The notes: generated by a model from the letters alone, not told the origin. A stretch of DNA of 34,320 bases from Candidatus Hinthialibacter antarcticus (GCA_030765645.1 JAVCCE010000014.1:1-34320); one strand, 5' to 3'. Positions 1 to 7,627 are shown, counted from the stretch's first letter. Made by a program: numbers and translations.

Positions 1-50
1 AATGAATCCCACCTTTGGTTTTCGATGCGCTTTTTCGATACGCTTCTATT

Positions 51-137
51 GGTGGGTTTCGCTGCGCTCAACGCCACCCTACTTGAAACGCATCATTCAT
101 CCGAGCCGGGTAGGGTGGGCTCGTGAAGCAGCCCACC
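51..137. repeat. Two REP-like palindromes (family A)
   Basis: GGTGGGTTTCGCTG...CCACCCTAC (51-81) and TAGGGTGGGCTCG...CAGCCCACC (111-137) are imperfect hairpins with GTGGG/CCCAC arms. The same arms recur at 23985-24013, 24072-24095, 24181-24204, 31683-31702, 31864-31892, 31918-31943 and 34191-34219, always between genes. They look like REP-type dispersed palindromes. Confidence 0.75.
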
Positions 138-464
138 GCGAAAATATACATAACGAAACTTAGTTTCGCGCAGGGTGGCAAGCCAAGACGGCGCGTTAGC
201 GCTAGGGGGGATCACGCAGGAGCGCGAGTATCTATACTCGCATCAGTGGATGCCGTTGTGGACAACGCCGCGCTCCCAGGAATACAGTGATGAAAACTCA
301 ATCCGCACAGTATTCTGACAATCACTATAAATAGTCAAGGAGGCGGCATCCGAAGACACCGCCTCCCACTCATCGTCCGCAACCCTGACTCAGGCCAAAT
401 CATACCGAAAGAATACGCCATGATTTGTCCGTCATCAAGACAATTAAGGTGAGTCCCAATCATT

Positions 465-580
465 GGTTCTCACAAAGCGATCCGGTTATTTCGCCCCGAC
501 AGGGTCGCCGCTAAGCAACGAGATGTAAGGGCGGCTATTGCCAACCGGACCAATTTTTGAGAACCAAATAGATGAGAACC
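465..580. other. Nested inverted-repeat element, possible structured RNA
   Basis: GGTTCTCA (465-472) is the exact reverse complement of TGAGAACC (558-565), which is repeated directly at 573-580. Inside lies a second stem, TCCGGTT (481-487) with AACCGGA (543-549), and inside that a GCCGC/GCGGC hairpin (507-511 with 531-535) and a short CCC-GACA-GGG hairpin. The layout is a closed multi-branch fold, as in a structured RNA or a cruciform-forming repeat. I do not recognise a known RNA family and cannot tell the strand. On the minus strand the same DNA also holds a short open frame ending in GDPVGAK, which I do not trust as a gene. Confidence 0.4.
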
Positions 581-1162
581 GAGTCTCAACTGCCGTTATG
601 GTTGCTGGTCCAAATTCAATGAACTCAATGGAGAGAAAAACAGCCAACGCCTACGAGAACGAGGCCGATTGAGCAATGTTTATTCTCTCTGTGCACATTC
701 TACTATCGGCATGCTTGCTACAATTCTTGACAGAAGAAATAGCTGTTAATAACCAAGGAGAAAATTTGTAAACTCGCTCCATGCACTTGATTTTTGGATA
801 ACGTAGCAAAAGTTAACACCCATTAAATGATATTCGCTGAGATATATCCAAACCGAAGCCTACTACTTAAGGCGTATAATTAGAACACGTTACGACACAT
901 TTTGTTTTCAGGAGCGATTTTATTCTACAAATAGGCCATTTTGGGGTCGCAACATTTTTTTGTACCTTTAAATAGACCATCCAATTTTTTGCCTGTGGAT
1001 AAGTTGTTAATGTAATCTTGCCGAAAAACTCATTTCCTCAAACTTTTGTGTGGGTTAGGGCGATTCTATTCATTATGTCCGCATTGCTTTCCGGTACAAC
1101 GAACATCTATAGATACAAGACACACAAGCGTCTGCATTTCCGTATAATGTGGTCGCCTGTGA

Positions 1163-1191
1163 TTGACAGAGCCATATCAGAAAAATATAAT
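1163..1191 (+). promoter_or_regulatory. Consensus sigma-70 promoter of tRNA-Leu
   Basis: TTGACA (1163-1168) and TATAAT (1186-1191) are both perfect consensus hexamers separated by exactly 17 bases. The predicted start point falls about 1198-1200, just upstream of the tRNA at 1207. This is what a strong, constitutive stable-RNA promoter should look like. Confidence 0.9.
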
Positions 1192-1206
1192 GCGCATTCG
1201 TCTATT

Positions 1207-1289
<83 letters not shown>

Positions 1290-1321
1290 TAGAAACTCAA
1301 ACGCAACGAGAATGCGTTCAC

Positions 1322-1351
1322 TTGACAAGGTGAAACGGAACTCGATACAAT
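1322..1351 (+). promoter_or_regulatory. Probable sigma-70 promoter for the small ribosomal protein gene
   Basis: TTGACA (1322-1327) and TACAAT (1346-1351) are separated by 18 bases, giving a strong promoter about 50 bases before the ATG at 1405. The leader carries a small CCCC...GGGG hairpin (about 1355-1370). Confidence 0.65.
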
Positions 1352-1404
1352 TCATCCCCTAAGTCGGGGACTAATCGACAGAGCCACATCGAAAGGGAAA
1401 ATTC

Positions 1405-1500
1405 ATGCCCTGCGGTAAAAAGAAAAAACGCTTGAAAATCGCTACCCATAAGCGCAAAAAGAAGCGCCGTCAAAATCGGCACAAAAAGCGTAAAAGCTAG
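1405..1500 (+). CDS. AURKAIP1/COX24-type tiny basic ribosomal protein (31 aa)
   Basis: This very short gene encodes 31 residues, over half of them Lys or Arg, starting MPCGKKKKRLK and containing ATHKRKKKRRQNRHKK. That pattern matches the AURKAIP1/COX24-domain proteins, which in Bacteroidetes have nearly the same form (MPSGKKRKRHK...ATHKRKK). The family includes ribosome-bound peptides of the bS22 type, so a role on the ribosome is inferred. The ATG follows AAAGGGAAAATTC, a reasonable ribosome binding site, and a good promoter lies at 1322-1351. A perfect 22-base palindrome follows at 1513-1534, then spoVG 65 bases downstream. It is easily missed by gene callers because of its size. Identity is fairly secure from the motif; the exact ribosomal name is not. 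Confidence 0.85.
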   Translation: MPCGKKKKRLKIATHKRKKKRRQNRHKKRKS

Positions 1501-1512
1501 CTTCTAACTCCT

Positions 1513-1534
1513 GCGCGGCGGATATCCGCCGCGC
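1513..1534. promoter_or_regulatory. Perfect 22-base GC-rich palindrome
   Basis: GCGCGGCGGAT and its exact reverse complement lie back to back between the small ribosomal protein gene and spoVG. No T-run follows, so it is not a standard intrinsic terminator. It could stabilise the upstream mRNA end or weaken read-through into spoVG. Confidence 0.55.
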
Positions 1535-1562
1535 AACTGACTACATCAATGGAAGGCGCTCT

Positions 1563-1892
1563 ATGATGGATATCACAGAAGTTAAAGTTTACCCTGTCCG
1601 CAAACACGACGATAAACTCAAAGCGTTTGCGACAATCATATTGGATGATTGTTTTGTTATTCGTGACCTAAAAGTCATTAACGGCAATACAGGGCTTTTT
1701 GTGGCAATGCCCAGCCGCAAAAAAGCTGACGGAACCTACGCCGATATCGCCCACCCGCTGAACCAGGACACACGCCATAAAATGGAACAAACGGTTCTTG
1801 GCGAATACAACAAAGTCATGGAAGAATTAGAAGCCAATGGCGGCGAAAGCTTTGGCGACTATGACAACCGGGACGAAACCATCGGCGCGTAG
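1563..1892 (+). CDS. spoVG: SpoVG family protein
   Basis: This encodes a 108-109 residue SpoVG-family protein. The N-terminal ITEVKVYPV strand, LKAFATIILDDCFVIRDLKVI and the GLFVAMPSRK motif, followed by DIAHPLN, are the family signature. SpoVG proteins bind nucleic acid; in Firmicutes they affect division-septum and virulence gene regulation, while in non-spore-formers the role is poorly known. GGAAGG (1551-1556) serves either of two adjacent ATGs, 1563 or 1566; the second gives the usual family start (M-D-I-T-E-V). The acidic tail EANGGESFGDYDNRDE is typical. It lies 62 bases after the tiny ribosomal protein gene, probably partly co-transcribed, and ends at a terminator shared with the convergent murI. 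Confidence 0.95.
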   Translation: MMDITEVKVYPVRKHDDKLKAFATIILDDCFVIRDLKVINGNTGLFVAMPSRKKADGTYADIAHPLNQDTRHKMEQTVLGEYNKVMEELEANGGESFGDYDNRDETIGA

Positions 1893-1932
1893 TCAGCAAG
1901 AAGCGGTAATCCAAACGTAACTCGCCTAACAG

Positions 1933-1964
1933 CAGGTTGCTGGAAAAATCCGGCAGCCTGTTTT
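1933..1964 (+). terminator. Rho-independent terminator after spoVG
   Basis: CAGGTTGCTGG (1933-1943) pairs with CCGGCAGCCTG (1950-1960), using two G-U pairs, around an AAAAAT loop, followed by TTTT. It sits between the convergent spoVG and murI genes. Confidence 0.8.
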
Positions 1965-1979
1965 CGTTTGCCTATTGGT

Positions 1980-2891
1980 TTAGCGGGTTTTCTGCGCAAC
2001 GCTCTCAAACCATTGGATGCCATGCGCAAACACCGAGTCTTTGTAGAGATGAATCTGCTGCACCATCTGGAAAAAGTCTGACGGCGCCTCAACAAAACGC
2101 GCCGATGGCTTACCGCCAAAGCGATGATACATTCGCTCAAACCCCGCAATATCGTCAGAGGCGTAAAATAAATCTCTCCACTGCTTTTCCTGCGACGCCA
2201 GCTGGTTCTGTTCGAGATAGTGCGCCACCTCGCGGGTCACTTCTTCGGCGGAATTGACCAGCGTGACCGAATCGCCCATTACCGTTTGAATGACATCAGC
2301 CAACAAGGGGAAATGAGTGCATCCCAAAATCAAGACATCAATATTTTCGTCGCGCAGGCCGGAGAGATATTGTTCCGCAGCCTGGATCGCGACCGGGTGT
2401 TCGGTCCAATCTTCTTCAACCAGCGGCACAAACAACGGACACGCCCGGGCGACAATATGAAATTGTGGGTCGAGTGAGCGCAGCCGGTCTTGATAAGCGG
2501 CGCTTTTGATGGTGCTCTTGGTGCCGATGACCCCGATGCGTCCATTTTTGGTTGCAGCGGCGGCGGCCCTCACCCCCGGCTCGACCACGCCCAGCACCGG
2601 GCCGGGAAAAACGGCTTGCGCTTCTTTCAGCGCGACCGAGGACGCCGTGTTACAGGCTGCCACAATCACTTTAACTTCATGGCTTTTTAAAAACTGAGTG
2701 ATTTCTACGCTATAGCGTTTGACTGTTTCAGGCGACTTTGCTCCATAGGGAACCCGCGCCGTATCGCCAAAATAACAGAGCGTCTCTTGAGGCAGCTGAT
2801 CTTGCAAACATCGCGCGACCGTTAAACCGCCAATTCCAGAGTCAAAAATGCCAATGGCCGCCTGCGAACCGGGCCGGATGGATTCATTCAT
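1980..2891 (-). CDS. murI: Glutamate racemase MurI
   Basis: MurI interconverts L- and D-glutamate in the cytoplasm and supplies D-Glu for peptidoglycan. The protein (303 aa from the chosen start) has the N-terminal IGIFDSGIGGLTVA motif (catalytic Asp 17), YFGDTARVPYG, the first catalytic Cys in VAACNTAS (Cys 80) and the second in LGCTHFPLL (Cys 191). Length is a little over the usual 260-290 because of the C-terminal tail. The ATG at 2891 is preferred since GAGG lies 6 bases upstream; an in-frame TTG at 2930 would add 13 residues. It is transcribed alone, away from the AT-rich gap on its right and towards spoVG. Confidence 0.96.
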   Translation of the reverse strand: MNESIRPGSQAAIGIFDSGIGGLTVARCLQDQLPQETLCYFGDTARVPYGAKSPETVKRYSVEITQFLKSHEVKVIVAACNTASSVALKEAQAVFPGPVLGVVEPGVRAAAAATKNGRIGVIGTKSTIKSAAYQDRLRSLDPQFHIVARACPLFVPLVEEDWTEHPVAIQAAEQYLSGLRDENIDVLILGCTHFPLLADVIQTVMGDSVTLVNSAEEVTREVAHYLEQNQLASQEKQWRDLFYASDDIAGFERMYHRFGGKPSARFVEAPSDFFQMVQQIHLYKDSVFAHGIQWFESVAQKTR

Positions 2892-3711
2892 CTTGCGCCT
2901 CATTTTTGAATTATCCGTTTGCGCCTTCAAAACGATTTAATAGATAGCAATCGCTCTAATTACAAACGGCTTGGTCAATCGTAAGTATCTGTGAGTAACT
3001 GATACTTTGCCTCATTGATCGGTTTTTATCAGTATAACTTGAATTTGCGCCTCAAAGTTAGCATTAAGGTAATTCTATCTCGCTAATTTCTTCTAATTAA
3101 GAGGGTTAAGTCTATTTATCCATGCTGAATAACATTCACTTCATTTAAGTTATTCACAATGTAACTTATGGATTTAGCGGAAGTTACACTAGACCAAACA
3201 TGTGGAATCTCCTGTGGATAATGTGTGAATAGAGCAAATGCTAAGTAAAAACGAGAATCAAGGGCGGTGTTACATAAGAATCAATTTTCTTAATGTTTCT
3301 TGTTTTAATATCTCAATTTACAGTAATTCAGGTAATTTTTTAGCGCTATTTTGATTGTTGACATCCTGTGAATAAAATCGGGAGGCGCCTTCATAAAGAT
3401 GTGTTACACCGCCAGATAGAGTCGCTCAAGGTCGCACTATATATTGTTTAAAACTTGATGATAAAATCAATATGTTGTATTTACCTCTTTTCATAATCCT
3501 AGCGTTGCGCACAATATAAATACGAATCAATTTTAAGACGAGTTGAAACGCAAAAGATTTAATGAGTGCTCTCAATAAGAAAGACGGACTTTTTGTCTTC
3601 ATACGAACGGGCAGGGTCAATTTCATTTCTTCATAAACTCTGTAAACTGTTTAAAACCTTGAAGCGTCATACGCCAGAGAAATCGAGACGCTGCCTGAAT
3701 TACACACTTGA
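2892..3711. other. AT-rich gene-free gap with DnaA-box-like 9-mers
   Basis: This 820-base gap between the divergent murI and sigma factor genes holds no convincing gene. It is clearly richer in A and T than its surroundings. It contains TTATTCACA (3150-3158), TGTGGATAA (3213-3221), the one-mismatch TGTGAATAG (3224-3232) and TGTGAATAA (3367-3375), all matching or nearly matching the TTATNCACA DnaA-box consensus on one strand or the other. A very AT-rich stretch lies at about 3280-3360 between the last two. It must also contain promoters for murI and the sigma operon, but I could not place them. Confidence 0.5.
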
Positions 3712-4359
3712 TTGAATGGAGTTGGAACCTTTTATTGTTCCAGTTCGACTAAACCATTGAACGAACAGAATGAACATACGCTGGCTTCTTCTGATGAAGA
3801 ACATGAAGTCATTCGCGCCTGTCAGGCAGGCGACGAAACTGCGTTTGAACAGTTATACCGCTTGTACAGCGGTCAAGTGTTTAGCATTGCGATGCGCGTG
3901 ACCGGGTCGCAACCCGAAGCCGAAGAAGTCACCCAGGAGGTGTTTGTTTCCGTTTATAAAAACATTCACCGCTTCGAGTTTCAATCAGCCTTCTCGACCT
4001 GGCTCTATCGCATCGTAGTTCGACGAGCGGCGGATTCGTTTCGCAAAGTAAAGAAACACATCATCAACCGCATCTCGATGGACTCAGACGAACACGCGCC
4101 GGTCTATTCGCTGGCCGACAAAGGCCACACGCCCCGCGAGGCGTTGGTTGATTCTCAAAACGAAAACACGCTGGAACGCGCGGTCCAAAAACTGGGAACC
4201 AAACATCGAACCATCGTCGTTCTGCGGTATGTACAAGATTTAAGCTATGAAGAAATCGCCCAGGTATTAGAATGCCGTATCGGTACCGTAAAGTCGCGAT
4301 TGAACCGGGCGCATAAACTGTTAAAGCAACACTTGGAAGAAATGGAATATAAAGTCTGA
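3712..4359 (+). CDS. ECF RNA polymerase sigma factor (RpoE-like)
   Basis: This is an extracytoplasmic-function sigma factor. Region 2 spans about residues 34-110 (FEQLYRLYSGQVF, the core-binding EAEEVTQEVFVSVYKN, STWLYRIVVRRAAD) and region 4 about 152-205 (LGTKHRTIVVLRYVQDLSYEEIA with the helix-turn-helix IGTVKSRLNRA). It would direct core polymerase to envelope-stress promoters and be held inactive by the product of the next gene. The start is uncertain: the frame opens after a TGA with TTG at 3712, no ATG occurs before residue 61, and TTG at 3757 is an alternative; neither has a clear ribosome binding site. It heads a three-gene set with an anti-sigma factor and an RseB-like protein. Confidence 0.93.
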   Translation: MNGVGTFYCSSSTKPLNEQNEHTLASSDEEHEVIRACQAGDETAFEQLYRLYSGQVFSIAMRVTGSQPEAEEVTQEVFVSVYKNIHRFEFQSAFSTWLYRIVVRRAADSFRKVKKHIINRISMDSDEHAPVYSLADKGHTPREALVDSQNENTLERAVQKLGTKHRTIVVLRYVQDLSYEEIAQVLECRIGTVKSRLNRAHKLLKQHLEEMEYKV

Positions 4360-4403
4360 TTGTATGCCGCACCCACGATACAATTATTGTAGGCGAAACG
4401 ATT

Positions 4404-4922
4404 ATGATAAACATTCAACCGGACCAAGACATGGAGTTCAACCGCCAAGCAGCGGTGCGCCGCGTTATGGACGGGGAAGCCACGCCCGACGAAATCGCAT
4501 TCGTTCAAAACCGGATCGAACGCTCCGAACTGTGGATGCGCTCTTCACAACGGGTAGAGGCGATGATGAACGACGCCCGCAACCTTCCCGAATTTACGCC
4601 GCCGGATCGCGTGTGGAAAAAAATTCGCTCCACCGCCCATTGTACGCAACCCGACAGCAGTTTGGCGGGGTGGTTCCAATTCTCATTCGTGGGCCGTCGC
4701 GCCTTACGTTTCGCGCCCGCCGCGATGGGGCTATTGCTCATCGTCGGATTCTGGTTCTCACAGCCCGGCGTGCAGTCGGTTTATGAAATTGTCGAAGTCA
4801 CCGACGAAAGCCGGTTCGGGATTGAAGCCGAAGCCTATATCGCCTACCACGACCTCTCAAATGAAAACGCCTCCGCCCGGGACGGTCTGATCGCCTATTA
4901 CACATACGGACTCTCTGAATAA
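4404..4922 (+). CDS. Membrane-bound anti-sigma factor (RseA-like)
   Basis: A 172-residue single-pass membrane protein directly after the ECF sigma gene. The N-terminal cytoplasmic part (AAVRRVMDGEATPDEIAFVQ...) resembles the anti-sigma zinc-finger/RseA-type helical domain but lacks the HxxxCxxC zinc motif. One hydrophobic segment (about residues 102-118, FAPAAMGLLLIVGFWF) is followed by an extracytoplasmic tail of about 50 residues. The architecture and gene order support a role in holding the sigma factor at the membrane. The stop and the next start overlap (TAATG), so translation of the RseB-like protein is probably coupled. Sequence similarity alone would be weak; context carries the call. 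Confidence 0.85.
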   Translation: MINIQPDQDMEFNRQAAVRRVMDGEATPDEIAFVQNRIERSELWMRSSQRVEAMMNDARNLPEFTPPDRVWKKIRSTAHCTQPDSSLAGWFQFSFVGRRALRFAPAAMGLLLIVGFWFSQPGVQSVYEIVEVTDESRFGIEAEAYIAYHDLSNENASARDGLIAYYTYGLSE

Positions 4923-5983
4923 TGCATGGACTGATTCGCCCCATTTTTGTGATTGTCTGCTTGGCGGCTTTGGTTGCGCCCAGCCACGCAGGATCAGACG
5001 GCAAGTACGTCAAAATTCTGCGGGAATCCATCCACGCTTCGCTGTCCGCCTCTTATGTCGGCGTGTGCACCTACAAACAAAAAACCGCTGACGGCGAGTG
5101 GGAAACTTGGCTCAACGTAAACCGGGGGTCGGAAGACCAGAAAAAAGTCGACATTATCTATCCCGAATCAATGAGCAGCGTGTCTATCGTCCAAACCGAA
5201 GGCGCGTTTTGGATGACGCCGCTCAATGAAAAAGACTTGAAAAAAATCCAGAACGCCATCAAGCCCATCGCCTGGTATCGCATCTTGAAAAAAGGCGAAG
5301 CGCTTGAGTTTGAAGACTTCGATCTTCTCACCCAAAATTACGTCATCAAAAAAAAGGGACACGAAACCATCGCCGAACGTCCGGTGTGGAAACTTGCTGT
5401 CTATTCAAATAAAGACACCAGGCCCTCAGCCGAAGTGTGGATTGATAAAGAAACCAAAGTTCAACTCAAATATATTCGTTACGACGCCAACCATGAACAA
5501 GTTGAAAAACTAAAATTCAACCAGATCGAATTTACCCAGCCGCCTAGCTCCGATGTGTTTACGCGCACGGGCCTCGAAAAAATTATCGATATCGCCCAGC
5601 AAGAAAAAAAACCGCCTGTCGCAGAAATCGCCTTTACGCCGCTAGCGCCGACTTTTTTGCCACCGGGCTTCAAACGAAAGTTTGTCCATAGTTGGGACGG
5701 CCACAACGGCCCGACCCTGCATGTGTTATACACGGACGGCTTTGCGGCGTTGTCGTTTTATCAACGCTTTCAAAATACAAAAGAAAAAGAATGGGCGGCG
5801 GCGAACGACATTGAATGCCCCAAAGTGAGGAAGTTTAATTTTCATGGGCGCGATTTATATATTCGCGACATTGATGATTTGCACATTGCCTCAATGGGAG
5901 ATATTCACCCCTGTGAGATCGCCGAATCGCTCTGCAGTCTTGAAGCCAAACCCGAGCTGGTCAAACATTTAGACGACGATTGA
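4922..5983 (+). CDS. MucB/RseB-like periplasmic sigma-regulatory protein
   Basis: A 353-residue exported protein. A signal peptide is clear (IFVIVCLAALVAPSHA, cleavage near residue 23). The N-terminal domain (about 30-220) is a LolA/RseB-like beta-sheet fold: SYVGVCTYKQ, DIIYPESMSSVSIVQTEG, RPVWKLAVYS and PSAEVWIDKETKVQLKY are the expected strands. The C-terminal part (FLPPGFK, LHVLYTDGFAALSFYQ) matches the MucB/RseB C-terminal domain. In RseB systems this protein binds the anti-sigma factor in the periplasm and senses mislocalised lipids or envelope proteins. Its start codon overlaps the anti-sigma stop by one base, completing a sigma/anti-sigma/RseB operon. No RseP or DegS gene is seen nearby. 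Confidence 0.88.
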   Translation: MHGLIRPIFVIVCLAALVAPSHAGSDGKYVKILRESIHASLSASYVGVCTYKQKTADGEWETWLNVNRGSEDQKKVDIIYPESMSSVSIVQTEGAFWMTPLNEKDLKKIQNAIKPIAWYRILKKGEALEFEDFDLLTQNYVIKKKGHETIAERPVWKLAVYSNKDTRPSAEVWIDKETKVQLKYIRYDANHEQVEKLKFNQIEFTQPPSSDVFTRTGLEKIIDIAQQEKKPPVAEIAFTPLAPTFLPPGFKRKFVHSWDGHNGPTLHVLYTDGFAALSFYQRFQNTKEKEWAAANDIECPKVRKFNFHGRDLYIRDIDDLHIASMGDIHPCEIAESLCSLEAKPELVKHLDDD

Positions 5984-6406
5984 ATATCCTTCATCCGGTA
6001 ATTGAGTACCGATGTTGATGGATCGCTTAATTTTGTTTAGGAAAACGTATTCCGGCATGTCAAAAATAGGCAAACCAAATCAGGCATGGGTGCAACTCTG
6101 GAAGCGCCTGTGCCTTTCGCAACGAAAGTGCAAATTATTTTGAGATGGCTTCAAGTATTTCTTGCGCCCCAAGAGGCCAATGTCATTGACTTAAGACTTT
6201 TAGCCCCCCTTTTTAAGGGGGGACGGCGCTGAAAGCGCCAGGGGGGATTTCAAAACAGCACAAACAAAGCGATACATTCAAACAATATTTCAAAGGCTGG
6301 CTTCATTTTATTCAGCCTGGGCTCGCCACCCCTTAAGTCAATCATATTGCCCAAGGGGCGGGGAATTAAACCCGAATTAGATTAAATCCAAATCAAAATA
6401 AAACCA
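5984..6406. other. Intergenic region filled by repeats
   Basis: No gene is seen. Most of the space is the MITE-like element at 6178-6349. Before it, GGGTGCAACTCTGG at 6088-6113 is a short repeat that recurs at 29811-29837 with the following GCGCCTGTGC. The region separates the convergent RseB-like and GGDEF-CopG genes. Confidence 0.6.
6178..6349 (+). mobile_element. MITE-like element, copy 1 (complete, 172 bp)
   Basis: The left terminal inverted repeat CAATGTCATTGACTTAAG (6178-6195) matches the right end CTTAAGTCAATCATATTG (6332-6349) in inverse, with two mismatches. Inside are a C-rich/G-rich block (CCCCCCTTTTTAAGGGGGG), a GGCGCTGAAAGCGCC hairpin and the core AACAGCACAAACAAAGCG, all shared with the copies at 19940-20089 and 27415-27617. 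There is no coding capacity, as expected for a non-autonomous element. I did not see a clean target-site duplication. Confidence 0.75.
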
Positions 6407-7087
6407 TTAACTCTCGATCGGCTTGGGCGCATGTTTCGCCAACACGTCGTCGACCGCTTCTCGGATGACCGAGTCAAGCGTACGCCCTTCATATTGGACT
6501 AATTCGGTGAGCATTTCGAGTTGAATGGACGTTAATTGAACCGTGTTGGCCTCATGCGAGGGGGGTTCGATAAAACAAATTTGGCTCTTGCCTTTTTGTT
6601 GCGCTAAATAGACCGCCTCCCGAAGCCCGCGAATGAGTTGACCGCGATGACTGGCGTCGTCAGGAAACCGCCCGGCGGCGACGCTCATGGTGATATGAAT
6701 TTTAGGACGGGTGCGAATCGCATCAGCCATTGCGCAAAAACGCCGCTGCAATTCTTCGCCAAAGCGCGCGGCCTGTTCACGGTCAACGCTTGGCGCAACC
6801 AATAGAAATTCATTCACGCCGATGCAATCAATAAACACATCTTCGGGCGTCTGTTCCATCAACACGCCCAGGAGGCCGGAAGCCGCTTTTTTGAGCGCTT
6901 CGGGTTTGCGTTGCGCAAGCTCGGCGAACGAATCAATACAACAAAGAAAAAATGTAATAGATTGCTCTTCGTCCGCCGCCGAAGACAACAGGCGGTCAAG
7001 CGTCGCAGCGCTTTCGTCTTCATTCAAGCCGAGCGCAGCGTGCAGCAAATCAGTCACAGATTTAGAAAAAATCAGCTGAGCGCCCAC
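6407..7087 (-). CDS. Degenerate GGDEF-like domain fused to a CopG-type ribbon-helix-helix
   Basis: The 226-residue protein has a GGDEF-type fold over about residues 40-172: SITFFLCCIDSF, the active-site hairpin position reads CIGVNEFLLVAP (89-99) instead of GG(D/E)EF, and the family's closing AVYLAQQKGKSQICF is at 158-172. The loss of both glycines and of an RxxD inhibitory site argues against cyclase activity. Residues 183-218 (VQLTSIQLEMLTELV...SVIREAVDDVLAKH) look like a ribbon-helix-helix DNA-binding domain. A GTG start at 7087 is chosen because GGAGG lies 7 bases upstream; no ATG fits. A perfect 6+3+6 palindrome at 7159-7173, 72 bases upstream, is a possible operator. The joint architecture is unusual; function is unknown. 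Confidence 0.8.
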   Translation of the reverse strand: MGAQLIFSKSVTDLLHAALGLNEDESAATLDRLLSSAADEEQSITFFLCCIDSFAELAQRKPEALKKAASGLLGVLMEQTPEDVFIDCIGVNEFLLVAPSVDREQAARFGEELQRRFCAMADAIRTRPKIHITMSVAAGRFPDDASHRGQLIRGLREAVYLAQQKGKSQICFIEPPSHEANTVQLTSIQLEMLTELVQYEGRTLDSVIREAVDDVLAKHAPKPIES

Positions 7088-7158
7088 AGGGTGCCTCCAA
7101 AGACAAAATCAAAATATTCAATTACTCGATTCAGTATATGCTTAGATGATAAATATTA

Positions 7159-7173
7159 AACACTTGCAGTGTT
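7159..7173. promoter_or_regulatory. Palindrome AACACT-TGC-AGTGTT, possible operator
   Basis: A perfect 6-base inverted repeat with a 3-base spacer lies in the AT-rich gap between the divergent GGDEF-CopG gene and the small Cys-protein gene. Its size suits a dimeric repressor, and the CopG-type domain encoded next door is one candidate. This is inference from position and symmetry only. Confidence 0.35.
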
Positions 7174-7350
7174 AAATTATGATAAGGGCGTAATGAAATA
7201 CTGTATCGTAATGAAGCAGCATTTCATTATATTCGAGGTTTGGTTGTCGCTGAAAGAGAACGCCATTTTATCATAAAAAATATTCGGAGTTCTGGCGGAT
7301 AGGGCAAAACACCGATATGCTATCGTCGATCCATTTTCATGAGGGTGAAG

Positions 7351-7605
7351 ATGAAGTTTCACGAGCGGTTAAAACAAACCCGAAAACGACGATACGGCGC
7401 CAAAGAAGGCGATGAAGAAGAAGACCCAAAGCCCAAAGGCCCGAATTGTCACAATTGCGTCAGTTTTGAAATTACTTGGGATTTTAAATTCCCCTACGGC
7501 TGCAAAGCAATGGGCTTCAAAACCCGAAAAATTCCTACCATGGAAGTGTATGAAGCCTCCGGCTTTCATTGCCAGAAGTTTCAACCCAAAAATAAAAAAA
7601 AGTAA
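7351..7605 (+). CDS. Small conserved four-cysteine protein
   Basis: This encodes 84 residues from the ATG at 7351, which has GAGG 6 bases upstream; an ATG at 7339 would add four residues and lacks such a site. After a basic/acidic N-terminus come CHNCVSFEITWDFKFPYGC and KIPTMEVYEASGFHCQKF. I recall short bacterial proteins with the same CxxC...TWD...PYGCKA...SG..CQ.F pattern, often labelled uracil-DNA glycosylase although they are far too short for that enzyme. Four conserved cysteines suggest a metal-binding knuckle. It ends 22 bases before the convergent pdxH stop. Role unknown. Confidence 0.8.
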   Translation: MKFHERLKQTRKRRYGAKEGDEEEDPKPKGPNCHNCVSFEITWDFKFPYGCKAMGFKTRKIPTMEVYEASGFHCQKFQPKNKKK

Positions 7606-7627
7606 TGGCGTGTCAAGCGATTCTACT

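Larger units (their letters stand above)
1..1206. other. Gene-free region with palindromic repeats and AT-rich DNA
   Basis: No convincing coding sequence is seen in these 1.2 kb; the short open frames here lack start signals and family resemblance. The first 260 bases hold REP-like palindromes (51-81 and 111-137, GTGGG...CCCAC type) and a fragment of the GGGGGGATC repeat. Bases 465-580 form a nested inverted-repeat structure, listed separately. From about 690 to 1000 the DNA is AT-rich and includes one perfect DnaA-box 9-mer, TGTGGATAA, at 994-1002. The end holds the tRNA promoter. Confidence 0.7.

Noticed and set aside
465-660. Short minus-strand open frame ending in SLLSGDPVGAK
   Set aside because: It has a stop just upstream, no plausible start or ribosome site, and overlaps the nested inverted repeats; it may be a gene remnant but cannot be supported.
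3426-3626. 66-codon minus-strand frame in the AT-rich gap
   Set aside because: Low-complexity basic composition, no ribosome site, no family resemblance; it lies in probable regulatory DNA.
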